Positions 38,339 to 49,596 of a stretch of 64,000 nucleotides of DNA are shown here, in pieces. Source of the DNA: Bostrychus sinensis (lineage: Eukaryota; Chordata; Actinopteri; Gobiiformes; Eleotridae). Location: NCBI GenBank assembly GCA_020698575.1, contig CM036258.1, positions 22,340,795-22,404,794 on the forward strand, given 5' to 3'. The notes below the pieces were generated by a model. The model ran no database searches. It was not told the DNA's origin and worked only from the letters and a program-made list of their open reading frames with translations. The position numbers and the translations under genes were made by a program. How positions within the stretch are numbered: the stretch's first letter is position 1; each line of letters opens with the position of its first letter.

Positions 38339-39063
38339 CAGTGCAGAGCAGACCCCACTCAAAACAAGCAGGGTTGGAGAGGGGGGTGTTTTATGGGTGA
38401 ATGACTACACCAAGGTTAAGGGAAGCAATCTCACTTTCTCACTTCCGCAGTATATTCTAGCTCCTATAGTCTATAGCCTGGACCCCCTGCCTCTGACACA
38501 AGTACCTTTGTATTGCCCCGCAGCAGGAAACAGCAACTCTATTGACATGAAAAAAATACTACATGTTCTAAATACAGATACAGAAACGTGCACAAACAAG
38601 TAGACATTTTTTTGCTGCAATATCCTACTGCGCTTCTGAGCTATGAAAATGCAGCACTTTGTTCCATCCTATATATTACTTTTGCATACACTTCTTACAA
38701 TCAAGTAGCTTTGTGTAGGAAGTTTTAAACCACATCTAATTCTTATTAACTGTTTGATAACACTTTTTGTAAATGTTTTATATTAACAGATTATAAATTA
38801 TAGTGAGTTGTAAGCTTATAGGTCCTTGGTTCTTACACTACATTAGACAGCAGAGTCATTAAGGTTACTAATTATTATAAACCGATGTATTTCTATACAT
38901 CTTTCATGTAGATTAATGCTAATGACTCTGCATTGTTTATGAAGCTAGCAGCGTCTGTCAGAACTGTAAAACACACAGAGAACAAATGAAACAGTAATGC
39001 TGTATCTCTTAGTGTGAGAAGGAATGGGTGAAACTAATGGTACAGTATTTGATATAAAGTGCT

Positions 39064-42000
39064 TTAAAATGAGTGCAGGCATTTACCATTTACTATACAC
39101 CCACCTGACCTGACTACTTTCTTTGAGCCTCCATCGGTAGGTTTGTCGCGTAGACTGCTTTGGTTCTCATCAGTCAGCAGGTTACTGGAGGCGTCAGACA
39201 AGGCGCTTATGAGATTTATGCACGGCAGTTCCTCTACTTTCTGTCGGAGCTTACATTCTTCCTGTGGAACGAGAAAATAGCGCGATGTCAAGTCCTGTAA
39301 ACAATGAAAACATACTGTATAGTGTAAACATGATGTACCTGCTGAGGTTTATTTTGCAGCTCCCCTGATTTGAATATCTCACTATGGAGTGACAATGCCT
39401 CAGCTGTTGGAGACTGAATCATTTCTTCAGGAAGCACTGGAAGATCTGGACAACATTCACTGCTGTAGAATCTGTTCCGAAAACTGAAATTAAGAGAGAA
39501 AAAAAAAACATTAAATTCACCTACAACAATTTGCTTTGTCCATTATGAGCTGTGAAGGGTCCTCTAACCTGTGTGTAGTAAAAGTATTCTCTATTAGAGG
39601 TAGAGTAGAGCCCTCTAGTGTCCGTTCATGGCAGTCTGGGAAAACCTCAGAAGCTAAGGAGACTTGACTGAGTTCTTCTTCTTCCTGGTCATCAATAAGA
39701 AGTGCAGACATCTGTTGTAGCGTCACAGTGGTCTCATAGGAAAAATGTCTGATCACGTCTTATCGGGGACAAAGACGAAACTGAGGAGAAGGAGACACGC
39801 GGCCTATGGTGTACAACTGGAGATGGGCATGAAGAATGGTGCTCTGGATTCTCAGGCTGCTGTTAGGAAGATGAGAAAACCAGAAAGTTCAAAGCGTTAT
39901 TATAATATACACTTACTGGTATATTAGTAGATACTACTGTTACAATGCTTCTAAATGCACATATCTAATCAACAAATCAAACCAAGCATCAGAATGGGGA
40001 AGAAAGGTGGCTTAAGTGGCTATGAACGTGTCAGACAAACTGGTCTAAAGATTCAAATTTATAACAAACTCTTAATTTAATTTTTTTTGTTCCACAACAG
40101 TCTGATTTAAGGCTTTTTGTGGGCAGTTTTATTAAATTTTTTGCTGATGCCTAAAGAAAGGTAACTCAAACAACCAAGGAATAAGCAAGCAGATGAGATA
40201 TTTCTGCAGAAGACCACACTAGGTGCCACTCCTGTCAGCTAAGAATGGAGATTGGGGCTATAATTTACAGAGACTCAAAGTTGGTCAATAAAAGATACAA
40301 AAAAAAACAAAAAAAAAAAACAGCCTTGTCTGAAAAGTCCTGAGTCACTGAACACATCTGTATGCCTAAATTGCTGCCATGTGATTTATTAATTAGATGC
40401 AAATTTAAATGCATTTAGAAGCATTAGAACAGTACATCTACTAATATGTCCACTGAGTGTTTTTAGATAGAGATGGCTACGTAGCCAGAAAATACAGAAA
40501 ATGCATACATTATAGTCCTCATTTCTTGGTGCTGTTTCCACGATGGAGGGGCTGGGTGTGCGGTGATGCAAAACTTCAGTTGACAGGAACACCTCTGTGC
40601 TTTCAGCCGTAGCCTCTTCCTGTATGCGCTGTGGCCAAGTGAACTCTCTGGAACAAAAAACAAAGTGGCGTGTGAGAAAAGTGGGCCGTGACACAGCTCC
40701 TTTATCAAACTCATGTTCTCTTCTAATTCAGTACCTCAGTGTCTTGGGAGGTGCTTGTCTCAGTTCTGTCACAGCCTTTGTGACTAGCTGGAGCAGCTCC
40801 TCTGAGGATACTGCACTTTCTTTCTGAGCCTGGTACAGTTTGGCAGACAGTGGGCATGGAGAACTTCCTGTGGAGCAGCTTAGTTATAAAATCAACCCTT
40901 TATTCTCATTATCATGTCATTTTAAGCAAGGATTGATTCATAATGTGTTCTGATAAATTGTTGTTTTACTACTTGGTGTTGGTCCCAAGAATGACTGGTG
41001 ATCATTCCAAGTGTAAAAACAAAGTCTTAAATTGAACTTATTGAGCAGAATCCCTGTGTTAAATGCTAGTAAGACCACATGTTTAAGACAATAAGAAGAC
41101 AACTGAGCTGTGGCCTAATTTAAACTATGACAACTTTTAACTTAGCCTAACCAGTGCCAGATCCACTCACTTTGTTTGTTAGTGAGGTAGGCCTAGAACC
41201 TTGCATTCAACCTGTCTTCTACCCAATGCTTGTTCTTGGGACAAATTAAATATTTATCTAAAATGGCATGGGGTTTATCCAAACTGCATTAATTTGTATA
41301 ACCCACTTAAACTCAAACTAACAACAAATTAACAACCTATTATAAACCCTTATCAGAAAGCTTTTTGAGAACATCCCATACCTTCTGTTATGCTTCTGAA
41401 CTGTGCCTCATCTTCATTGTGACTTTCAGCCTGGAAAAGATTTTGACCAACGTAAAAATGCATTTGTGTTTGATGATGTGCATGATGTAAGGAAATGTAC
41501 TTACTTCATAACCTGCAGGAATGTACTTGAGAGCCTGTGCACTTAGACCAAGTGCAGTACAAGCCTGAAGGAAGTGTATGACCATATCTTCACTTTCTGT
41601 GTGACTTCTTTTAACCAGAGTCCAGGCTTCAGACACACAGCTGCAGGAGAAACATGGCAATATATTTACTATTGTTACATCAAGTGACACAGCACAAAAT
41701 GCATTATATTACATTAAAATATTAGAAGTATGTACTTGTTTTGGAGCAACACATTAATGCAAAGCTTCCCATCTTCAGCACTCTCCATAGCAGGGCCAGT
41801 TAGATGGAGATACCTTAATGCCAACTGATACTCCTTCCTCGACAGCAGAGAATTAATGATGCAACGATGCTGCCATGAATACCGGGGAAGAGCTACCCTG
41901 GGGCTAAGCAACAGTTCCATGGATGTCTGGATGGATAGAGCAAAAGACATTGTGTTCAGAGATATGTAGCCACAATTTACTGTAAGTTCTGTGTCAAAAA

Positions 42001-43772
42001 TATCTAGAGAGATGTCAGTTGCCAAGAATATACTGGAGTTTTTTTTTTACATGAAGTTTTATAAGCTGACTAGATTAATTTAATAGGCAGATCAGAGTGC
42101 TTTCACATTAATTATATCATCATTTTAAGTGGGCCATTAGTGTCAGCTGGAGGCAATTAAAAGCACTAGAAGTATGACACTGATGAGCAAAGTGGTTTTT
42201 CCTGTTAACACTTAGATGCTTTATTAAGATATCAGAATTTGTTAAATGAAAATGCATAAACATATTTTTATACCTGGATTTGTCCATGATCAAGCATCCA
42301 AAAAGCTCTGATCTGTTGAGAAAAACTGGAAGGAATGACAAACTCATGGCAGAAAGATTTAAAAAGGTCATTTCTGCACTGCAGAAACTTTGCCATGTCC
42401 AGGATGAAGTACATGATCTGGGACAGATTTTAGTTAAGTAATACGGATACGATTAAATTAAACAGACAGTGGCATAAACAGAAAGCAGTGGTTGGGTGGA
42501 TACAATAGCCTGGACTGACAGAATGTCCACATGAGGCACAAGCACTAGCTTTAGTAAGGCCTTTAGACTGGGAGGAGGGTAACACTGCTGCCCGCTGGCC
42601 TCAGACTTCCACAGACAGCCATGTTGTTTGACGAGATGAGTCACCAAGCCTTGTATGACCGAGCTGCACCTCTCCATTTCACTTTCTGTCACTCTGGATA
42701 ATAATATGAAATAGAAGGACAATAAGAGAAAACAGCTAGCTGAGAGATTTCAAAGTATCTAAAAGGTTTTGCAATTACCTGGCTTTTTGGTGGTCCTGGC
42801 TCATTTCTTTCCACATGTGGGAAATTTGCTTTTCCCCTTGTGATTCTGATGGTGATAACAGAGAGAGGATTCACCTTTGGAAGTAAAACTGGCATTTACT
42901 ATATCAGCGCAGTTGTTTTTGTTGCAGTTTGTACCTCGGTGCTTGGGCAGAAGTCCCATGAGGCTCCACCACTTCACCAGACGTCCCAGCCAGAGGTGTT
43001 TCTTTAAATCTTGGTGTTCTCGAGTCCAGCAGCTGCAGCTTGCATATGAGGTGTCTTTGTAATCTACACATGGAATACATACAAGAAATAAACATAAACA
43101 TTATTATTACTCCCGATTGCCATAAAACAGTGCTTCTCAACTAGTCTCAACCTGGAACCCCAAATCTTCCCTGATCATTCCCTTGCAAAACATTTTGTAC
43201 TTATTTTTTTAAATATGGCGGATTTCAGAGACCTGCACCATGCCATGGTCCAGAATGGAGCTTCCTTCTTGCCCACTGGACCAATGTGAGCAGGTTCCTC
43301 AGTTTCTGCAGTAGGTTGTGCCCTCTACGAGAAGAGTAGCGGTTCAAAAACATCCACAGACCATGACAGCGGCTAAAATCTGCAATTATATATACTAAGT
43401 GTTACATACATGGCAAAAGTAAGGTAATGAGGTAACTACTCTGTGATTCACTCACATAAACTTAGTAACTCCTTTTTAGTGAACTCTGAGGTCCTCTGTA
43501 GCCAGCAGGAAAATGATGCCATGATTTTCTCTATATCAGCTTCATCTGTTTTGGAAGCATATTACAGAATATGATGAGTATTTTCAAAGACATTATTTCA
43601 TACTACATAATTTTCTCATACCGTACCATTGTCTGTAATCCTCTGCAGCCCGCTGATTATGCTCATTATGTTGTTGGTGGCCAGCAAGTCAGACCACTGG
43701 CCCTCAAAATCTAACATCATGGTGGACTGTCTGGATCCAGACTGCTTGAAGAATTCAATAGCAAAGAAATAT
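39064..43772 (-). CDS. ELYS-like domain protein lacking the beta-propeller and AT-hook, 15 coding exons, 671 aa
   Basis: Exons in transcript order: 43627-43772 (coding from ATG at 43720), 43456-43545, 43233-43379, 42935-43063, 42779-42845, 42504-42693, 42274-42417, 41736-41926, 41505-41640, 41382-41430, 40735-40867, 40509-40647, 39569-39732, 39339-39483, 39064-39261. All phases agree (2016 coding bases). The start is set by ACCATGATG and by an in-frame stop in the upstream exon. Residues about 190-396 match the helical ELYS-like region of AHCTF1/ELYS as I recall it: YPPPSLKALL, FWMLDH, SWQHRCII, ALRYLHLTGPAMES.ED, VLLQNKC.SEAW and GLSAQALKYIPAG. ELYS itself (about 2,266 aa in human) seeds nuclear pores on chromatin; its propeller and AT-hook are absent here. 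The C-terminal 250 residues are acidic, serine-rich and probably disordered. The gene sits head-to-head with prph2. Function unknown. Confidence 0.85.
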
Positions 43773-43856
43773 CTGTTGATAAATATAGTTCAACAAAGTA
43801 TTTTAACATATTTTCTAAATGCTCTATATCAGAGATTATGCAAGTGCAGTTTAAGT

Positions 43857-44451
43857 CAGTGGTTCTCAACCGGTCTGATTGTGGGGTCCATTTTTATTTT
43901 ATTATTATTTATTTTTTATTCCAGTTCATTTTATTCAGAATGTAGACAACATGCCTTTACTTTACTTCTTACTTATCTACTTTTTTGGAAGAAATTTTAA
44001 TTTCCATGTACATTTAGTAAAAATAATTTTAATTTAACTTTATCCAAATAAATGTTTAAATTCTCTAAATGAGTAATAGTATATATTTTTACTTTTCTAA
44101 CACACTTGCCATTCAATCAGAAGGTCTTGGGTTCGAGGCCAGGTTCTGGAGGTAAAAGTAAAAAAATACAAAAATACTTTTTTAAAAACTTCTATTTATG
44201 TATGTTATACTGTTGAAACATAATTTAGTTCAGTACAGATTATGAGTATGAAAACTTCTTTGTCTTAGTGTGGCCAACAAAAACCAAAGCTATTTTTCCA
44301 AATTATCATACAATGGCCTTTATGACATGTCTTTTACAAACTGTTTTATATAATTAAAATATTAAGGCTTCAAATAAGTTGAAAATTAAAACTATATTCA
44401 ACTTCTCTGCGACACTGTTTTGGGGACTGACCCACCAGTTGGGAAACGCTG
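43857..44451 (+). mobile_element. hAT-type MITE (CAGTGGTTCTCAACC family)
   Basis: Starts CAGTGGTTCTCAACC and ends with a near-complement (CCAGTTGGGAAACGCTG), flanked by GTTTAAGT at 43849-43856 and GTTTAAAT at 44452-44459, an 8-base target duplication with one mismatch. The end contains ATATTCAACTTCTCTGCGAC and GGGGACTGACCCACCAGTTGGG. Fragments of the same family lie at about 8225-8290, 14165-14275, 22025-22110 and 43125-43170. It has no transposase and sits in the 5' UTR intron of the ELYS-like gene. Confidence 0.7.
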
Positions 44452-44587
44452 GTTTAAATGACTTCCACTACAAATCACTCCTGTTTCTATAATGAGATCA
44501 ATATCTTATGTAACAGATTATTGTCTGAAGGATCTAATCTGCATTTTAAGAGACCTTGGTAGAAAAGATTAAATTCCTAGCACTTAC

Positions 44588-44900
44588 CTTTATAGTAGCT
44601 GTATTTGCATGCATTCTTCTCACTCAAACTTGTGGCCTACTCCATGCAGTGGTCTGTTTTGCACGCCTTTTGGAATCGCTGACCGCCTGAGTAGCCACAC
44701 GTAGCGTTCTCTTCTTTCACAAGCTACTTTGGTACACGTTAATCCACTAATCTCACTCTCAGTTAACATTTCATTGGTTGATTTGCTATGCAGTATATTT
44801 GTATGTAGGCCCATACTAAAAGAAGATAGAGAAACTGAAGTGTAACCAAGGTAGGAACTGTATGATGGCAGAAGGTGACAAGGTTTAAAATGAGCCAAGG
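44588..44900 (-). other. Probable non-coding 5' exon of the ELYS-like gene
   Basis: The donor ATAAAG/GTAAGTGC at 44588 is strong and faces the acceptor at 43773 (ATCAACAG). In the frame that enters the coding exon, this exon reads into TAA, so it can only be 5' UTR. The upstream boundary is not visible; I give about 44900. A 92-codon frame here (44620-44898) ends before the donor and has no recognisable features. Confidence 0.5.
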
Positions 44901-45223
44901 ACAGGAAAAGAAACGTATAGCTGCTTGAGTGTGTCTGGTTTATAGATTTATCACTCTTTTGTAACTATCAGGAAAACAACTTCTGCAATTTCTCATTTAA
45001 ATGCATTAAGTCATTGTGTAATATTATTGCAAAACTGTCCACAGAAGAGTTAAATATATGGCTACATAATACAACTTGAGTCTAAAAATATCTTCCTGCT
45101 TACTTCTGTTTCCAAACCCACATTCACAAATACAGTGTGGCCATTGACAGTGACAATGCCTCAGATTTACTTAGGGAGCAGAAGGTGGGTCTAAATCCCT
45201 GTATGGTGAACTGGGCTGATTAA

Positions 45224-45240
45224 TGATTAGGAGGGATTAG
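45224..45240. promoter_or_regulatory. Candidate OTX/CRX homeodomain sites upstream of prph2
   Basis: TGATTAG and, a few bases on, GGATTAG lie about 630 bases before the prph2 start. GGATTAG is the exact complement of CTAATCC, the core bound by CRX and OTX2, the known activators of rod and cone genes. Single homeodomain sites are common by chance, so this is a hint only. Confidence 0.3.
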
Positions 45241-45738
45241 GAGGAGGGTAAGGATTGGGCTACTAGTGTCCTGCTCCATTGTTGTCTTGGCTGCCATTCT
45301 ACTATGTGTGTCTTGTATCTTTTAACTGCCTCTGTGGGACACTATTTGAGCAAGACAACAAGGAAAGTGAATGGACATGAGCTTATTTTCAAAATGGGTA
45401 GTTAAAGGTAGGTAAACAGACTATTGCTGATTGAGCATGTATGGTAATTAGCCTTATGTAATTTCTTATAAGAAAAACGTTGGGGTCATTATTAAGGAAT
45501 GCAAATGAATAGTAAAAAGAGTAATTGTAAATACAAATTTGATACAAAGGGCTAGATTTGAGGACATTACAAACTCTTTTTTGTCTTTTAAGACCCCAAA
45601 AAGTTGGATTTGGGAGACAAAATGGATGAATGAAATGTATTATCTATCAGACTAACCATAACTGGCTTAATCATAATTCAAGAAGATGTTGATCATGGGC
45701 TAAGCTTCTTATAAGTGCACCTATAGAGAGCTGTACAA

Positions 45739-45761
45739 CCCCCCCCCCCCCCCCCCCCCCC
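45739..45761 (+). repeat. Poly(C) tract, 23 bases
   Basis: Uninterrupted run of C about 105 bases before the prph2 start codon, in the promoter or 5' UTR. Such tracts are error-prone in sequencing, so the exact length may vary. Confidence 0.85.
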
Positions 45762-45866
45762 TCCATCTTGTCCCCCTGTTCCGTACGGGAAGATAACCTC
45801 CTTGTCTCACCTACTTTACCTATGCCCCACCTGTAATCTCCAGGGATTTAGGTCGAACTTGAGAAG

Positions 45867-47485
45867 ATGGCTGTTTTGCCAGTGAAGTTCACCAAAACCA
45901 AACGGGACAAGCTTGCGCAGGTATTATGGATTCTCAATTGGATCTCAGTAGTGACCGGGGCTATACTGTTCAGCCTGGGACTCTTTCTCAAAGTGGAGAT
46001 TAACAAGAGGAAAGAACTCATGGCGGAGAGGGATATCCAGTATGTCCCGAACATGCTCATAGCTGTGGGACTAATCGCTTGTGCCATTAACTTCCTGGGT
46101 GGCAAGATCTGCTACGACTGCGTGGACACGGCCAAGTTCCTGCGCTGGAAGCTGATCATGCTGCCCTACATCATGTGCACGTTCTTCTTCACCTTCTGTA
46201 TCCTGGTGGGAGCGCTGATGTGCTACAGCATGAGGGGGGAGCTGGAGGAGTCTCTGGATCTCGGCCTGGCAGCGGCCATGAAGTTCTACAAGGACACGGA
46301 CACGCCCGGGCGATGCTTTCTGAAGAGGACAGTGGACATGCTACAGATAGAGTTCCACTGCTGCGGCAACAACGGCTACAGGGACTGGTTCCAAATCCAG
46401 TGGATCAGCAACCGCTACCTGGACATGTCCCAGAAGGAGGTAGCAGAGTAAGTTCTCACGCGTTTGTTGCATTATAGTTGTGGTCAAACTGAAATAGATA
46501 AAGATGCACATAAGAAGTAATGAACTGCTTGCTTATTGCCGTTGTGTCCTTGGGCAAGACACTTCACCCGCTGTAACAGTAACAGTATTTTTACTTTAGT
46601 ACAGATCTGGAGTCCTTCAACCTTTGAAAGTATACTAAACAATTTATGAATATTAAAACATAGAGCATGTGATAAACTTCAAATCACTTTCACATCAACA
46701 GTAGACAAGAATGAAATATCTGACGCATTTGATGACTGAACTTTTAGTGACTTCAGTAACTATTGCCTACTGTTAGCGTCAAATGGGACTTTTTTTCTTG
46801 TGTGTGTGTATTATGTTTTAAACCAATGCTAACTCTTCTTGTCTAGCCGATTAAGGAGCAACGTGGAGGGGAAGTACCTGTTGGACGGAGTTCCCTTCAG
46901 CTGCTGTAACGTGAACTCCCCTCGGCCCTGTATCCAGAGCCAGATCAGCAACAACACGGCGCACTACAACTACGACCACGTGACCGAGGAGCTCAACCTG
47001 TGGATGAGGGGCTGTCGCCGGGCGCTGCTGGACTACTACACCCACATCATGCAGTCCATCGGCCTCACGGTGCTCATCACCTGGCTATTTGAGGTCAGAA
47101 AAACACTTTCTATTTTTATACGCACTTTTCCAGCGCATGATCAAATAGCACCAGCCCTGACCTTAGCCTCTCACTCATCAAACACGCTGGGATTCCGTTA
47201 GGACTGAATTAGTAATCTTTTTATTGACAGTATTTAGCAATGCAATTTTTATGATGAAGTGTAGATGTTATTGCTAGAGTTTGTTAGTAATTCATCTGTA
47301 ATTGAATATGATGTTTAGCCTCTATTATTTCCAATATCCATTCTTATGACAGTGAATCCTATTTTTGGTATATGTTACATAAAAAGGAAAAGAGAAATAC
47401 AAATTGGGGACACTGAGCACTTTTTTGGAATAAGAATAATGTTTGTGCATAACAATAATTCTCAAAAAAGTGAAAATACTAGGCC

Positions 47486-47542
<57 letters not shown>

Positions 47543-49317
47543 GTTCAATACCGTTGTTATGATTATTATTAAGGTAGATTTTAGGTGTTAAAGGTACTAT
47601 GAGAAGTATGTTTTTTTAATAATTCATAAGAAATACCCACGTGTCCCCAGATATGATGTAAACATGTTTAAATTAGGGCTGTCAACGTTAACGCCTTAAC
47701 GCATGCAATTAATAGAAAAAAAAATTAACGCGTTAAAATTTATTAACGCGTTAATTTTTTATCTGTTTTGCCGTACACCAGCGCTTCTCAAAGCGCTTTG
47801 GAGGGCGTCAAGCCGTGTCGGGGGGCGCGTGACCGTCTTGGAAATGTGCGTATATCACAACATTGACTTGTTTTCACGGTGAACGACCCGCACGTCCAGG
47901 GAAGAGAAAAAACCTGCCTCACACACGTTTGCCCGTGGTTCGACTTCAGGACGAGTCCACCTCTTTGGCCGCTGCACTACAGCCCGCTCCTTTCCCTCCC
48001 CTCACGAGTCTGTGTAAAACTTTTTACTAATAAATGTTACGTGTGCTTTTTATATCGCTTCCTTTCACTGCCTCTGTCCGTGCGTGTTCCTGGGAGCTGT
48101 GCATTCTGTGCGTCCTGGACCCGTGGTGAGAGCGGGGGCCATCCATGGCCATCCATGAACTTATGGAGCCACAAACCCCTACAAACCATTCATTTGCGGT
48201 GTTTTGTTTTGTTTTTCCATAAAGCCGGACAGGTGACTGTACCCCGCCCCTGACAGGTGACCGTGCCCGCCCCTGACAGGTGACTGTACCCCGCCCCTGC
48301 AGCGCTGAGAGGAGCAGAGCAGAGGCTCAGGTGTCTGCAGTACATTTAATGCAGAGCGCATTTCAGCACTGTTATCTCAGTTACTACACATACTTATTAA
48401 AGGCTCTCTCACCATATTCAGAAGTTATTTCTGAGATGTATTTTTTATCCAAGTAAAAACACACTCCTGAACCTCTCTAAATGTTTTATTTTTTTTTAAA
48501 CGCTGCATATTGTCATGGAAAATCTACCAAGTTATACATTGTGATTAATTGTGATTAATCACAGCCCAAGAGTGTGATTAATCTGATTAATTTTTTTAAT
48601 CGATTGACAGCACTAGTTTAAATCAAATATTAGTTTTACTGATAACAATGGCACAGCTGATTTATTCACAATTAAAAAAATATTTTGCATAATGCCCAAG
48701 TTGTTTATGTTTACATCTAAAACCCTTGCTTTGCTGATCGTCCAATCAGAAAATCTGAAAGAGCTCCATGCTCTGGTTGCCACATAGGCCAATGTACATG
48801 CAGCAGTCATGGACACAGCTAACAGCAGAGCTCACTGTGACTGGCAACCCACAGACCATTATGTTGATTTAGACTGCAGTACTGTTTTTAATCCAGTACA
48901 ACCACATGCTGCTTACAGTACCTTTAAGATATGGACAATATAAGGAAAATAAAACTTATTACACATGGCACAACCAGCACATCATGGGTAACTAGTCAAA
49001 CTTTTAGCAATTAAAAATCAAAGTAAGTCTTTGTCTTGTTTCAGCTGTCCGTGTTGACAGGAGTGCGTTACCTCCAGACCGCCCTGGAGAACGTGCTGAG
49101 ACAAGGAGACCCGGACTCTGAATCTGATGGGTGGCTTCTGGAAAACAGCTTCATGGAAACAGCTCGCACCAACCTGAACATCATCAAGAACCTGGGCAAG
49201 TGCAACCAAATTGACACAGCCAACAATGGAGACCCCAACATCAATGTCCCCTGTACTTCCAAAGCAACCTATGGGCCAGACAACGTGCCGCCGAAACAAC
49301 TACCAGTGGCCAGTTGA
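45867..49317 (+). CDS. prph2: Peripherin-2 (RDS), photoreceptor disc-rim tetraspanin, 3 exons, 366 aa
   Basis: Exons 45867-46447 (581 bases), 46847-47093 (247 bases) and 49045-49317. The first two lengths and both intron phases are the same as I recall for human PRPH2. Four membrane helices lie at about residues 19-41, 61-80, 99-123 and 264-286. The large D2 loop holds the tetraspanin CCG (165-167), Cys150 for intermolecular disulfides, Arg172 (a human disease position), the paired CC at 213-214, the PRPC motif and an NNT glycosylation sequon at Asn229. The C-terminal tail has YLQTALENV, SDGWLLE and IKNLGKCNQ, the region linked to membrane curvature and fusion. The product forms oligomers with ROM1 at rod and cone disc rims. 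The 366-aa length is about 20 residues longer than human (346), all in the tail. ROM1 is excluded by the close D2 match and by ubr2 next door. Teleosts have two prph2 copies; I cannot say which this is. Confidence 0.96.
47488..47542 (+). repeat. (TAA)18 microsatellite in prph2 intron 2
   Basis: About 55 bases of perfect TAA units, preceded by CCTA. It lies some 130 bases before the hAT-type MITE. Confidence 0.9.
47674..48615 (+). mobile_element. Complete hAT-type MITE, 942 bp, with perfect 8-bp target duplication
   Basis: The element begins TAGGGCTGTCAACG and ends with the near-complement CGATTGACAGCACTA. It is flanked on both sides by GTTTAAAT (47666-47673 and 48616-48623), the 8-base duplication typical of hAT transposition. 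Subterminal parts carry repeated TTAACGCGTTAA-like motifs at the left end and GTGATTAATTGTGATTAATC at the right end. The interior (about 47780-48360) is GC-rich and holds three tandem GACAGGTGAC units. No transposase is encoded. It lies in intron 2 of prph2 and should be spliced out. Confidence 0.85.
48228..48300 (+). repeat. Three tandem units of about 24 bases inside the MITE
   Basis: GACAGGTGACTGTACCCCGCCCCT occurs three times in a row with small differences (the middle unit has CCGTGCCCG in place of CTGTACCCCG). It sits in the GC-rich interior of the hAT-type MITE. Confidence 0.8.
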
Positions 49318-49560
49318 CCCCAGTAGAGCACTCAATAGCCTGTTAGCTGGTCTGGAGTGATTTATGCATATTTTATATCAAAGAACAAAAATCAAACATG
49401 TTATGCCTTTTTTTTTTTTTTAATCAAACCAGAAACCTGCTCATATACCTTACCTAATCACCTGTTCAAACTGTTACTGTAATTTGTTTACAAAATTTGA
49501 GACAAAGCAGCATTCACACAGGCCTCAAAAGTGGGTACATGTTTTTCAGATTTTGTTTTG

Positions 49561-49564
<4 letters not shown>

Positions 49565-49591
<27 letters not shown>
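49565..49591 (+). repeat. (TA)13 microsatellite in the prph2 3' UTR
   Basis: Perfect TA dinucleotide tract about 250 bases after the prph2 stop codon. Confidence 0.9.

Positions 49592-49596
<5 letters not shown>

Larger units (their letters stand above)
30521..39063. other. Intergenic region between tmem179 and the ELYS-like gene
   Basis: About 8.5 kb with no gene that I can support. It contains the tmem179 promoter (30521-30620, GC-rich), an LTR-like stretch (31930-32265), a retroposon tail with a TTAACC-type repeat (32790-33125), a family B repeat (34960-35390), an A tract (37272-37299), the second copy of an unnamed dispersed repeat (37500-37925), a T tract (38109-38130) and a CAG run (38300-38332). 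Confidence 0.65.

Noticed and set aside
44620..44898. 92-codon open frame as the N-terminus of the ELYS-like protein
   Set aside because: It stops before the donor at 44588, and the frame that enters the coding exon has a TAA. It is better read as 5' UTR.
45867..49317. Assignment to ROM1
   Set aside because: Cys150, the NNT site at 229, the exon lengths and the adjacent ubr2 all fit PRPH2; ROM1 lies elsewhere and its D2 loop differs more.
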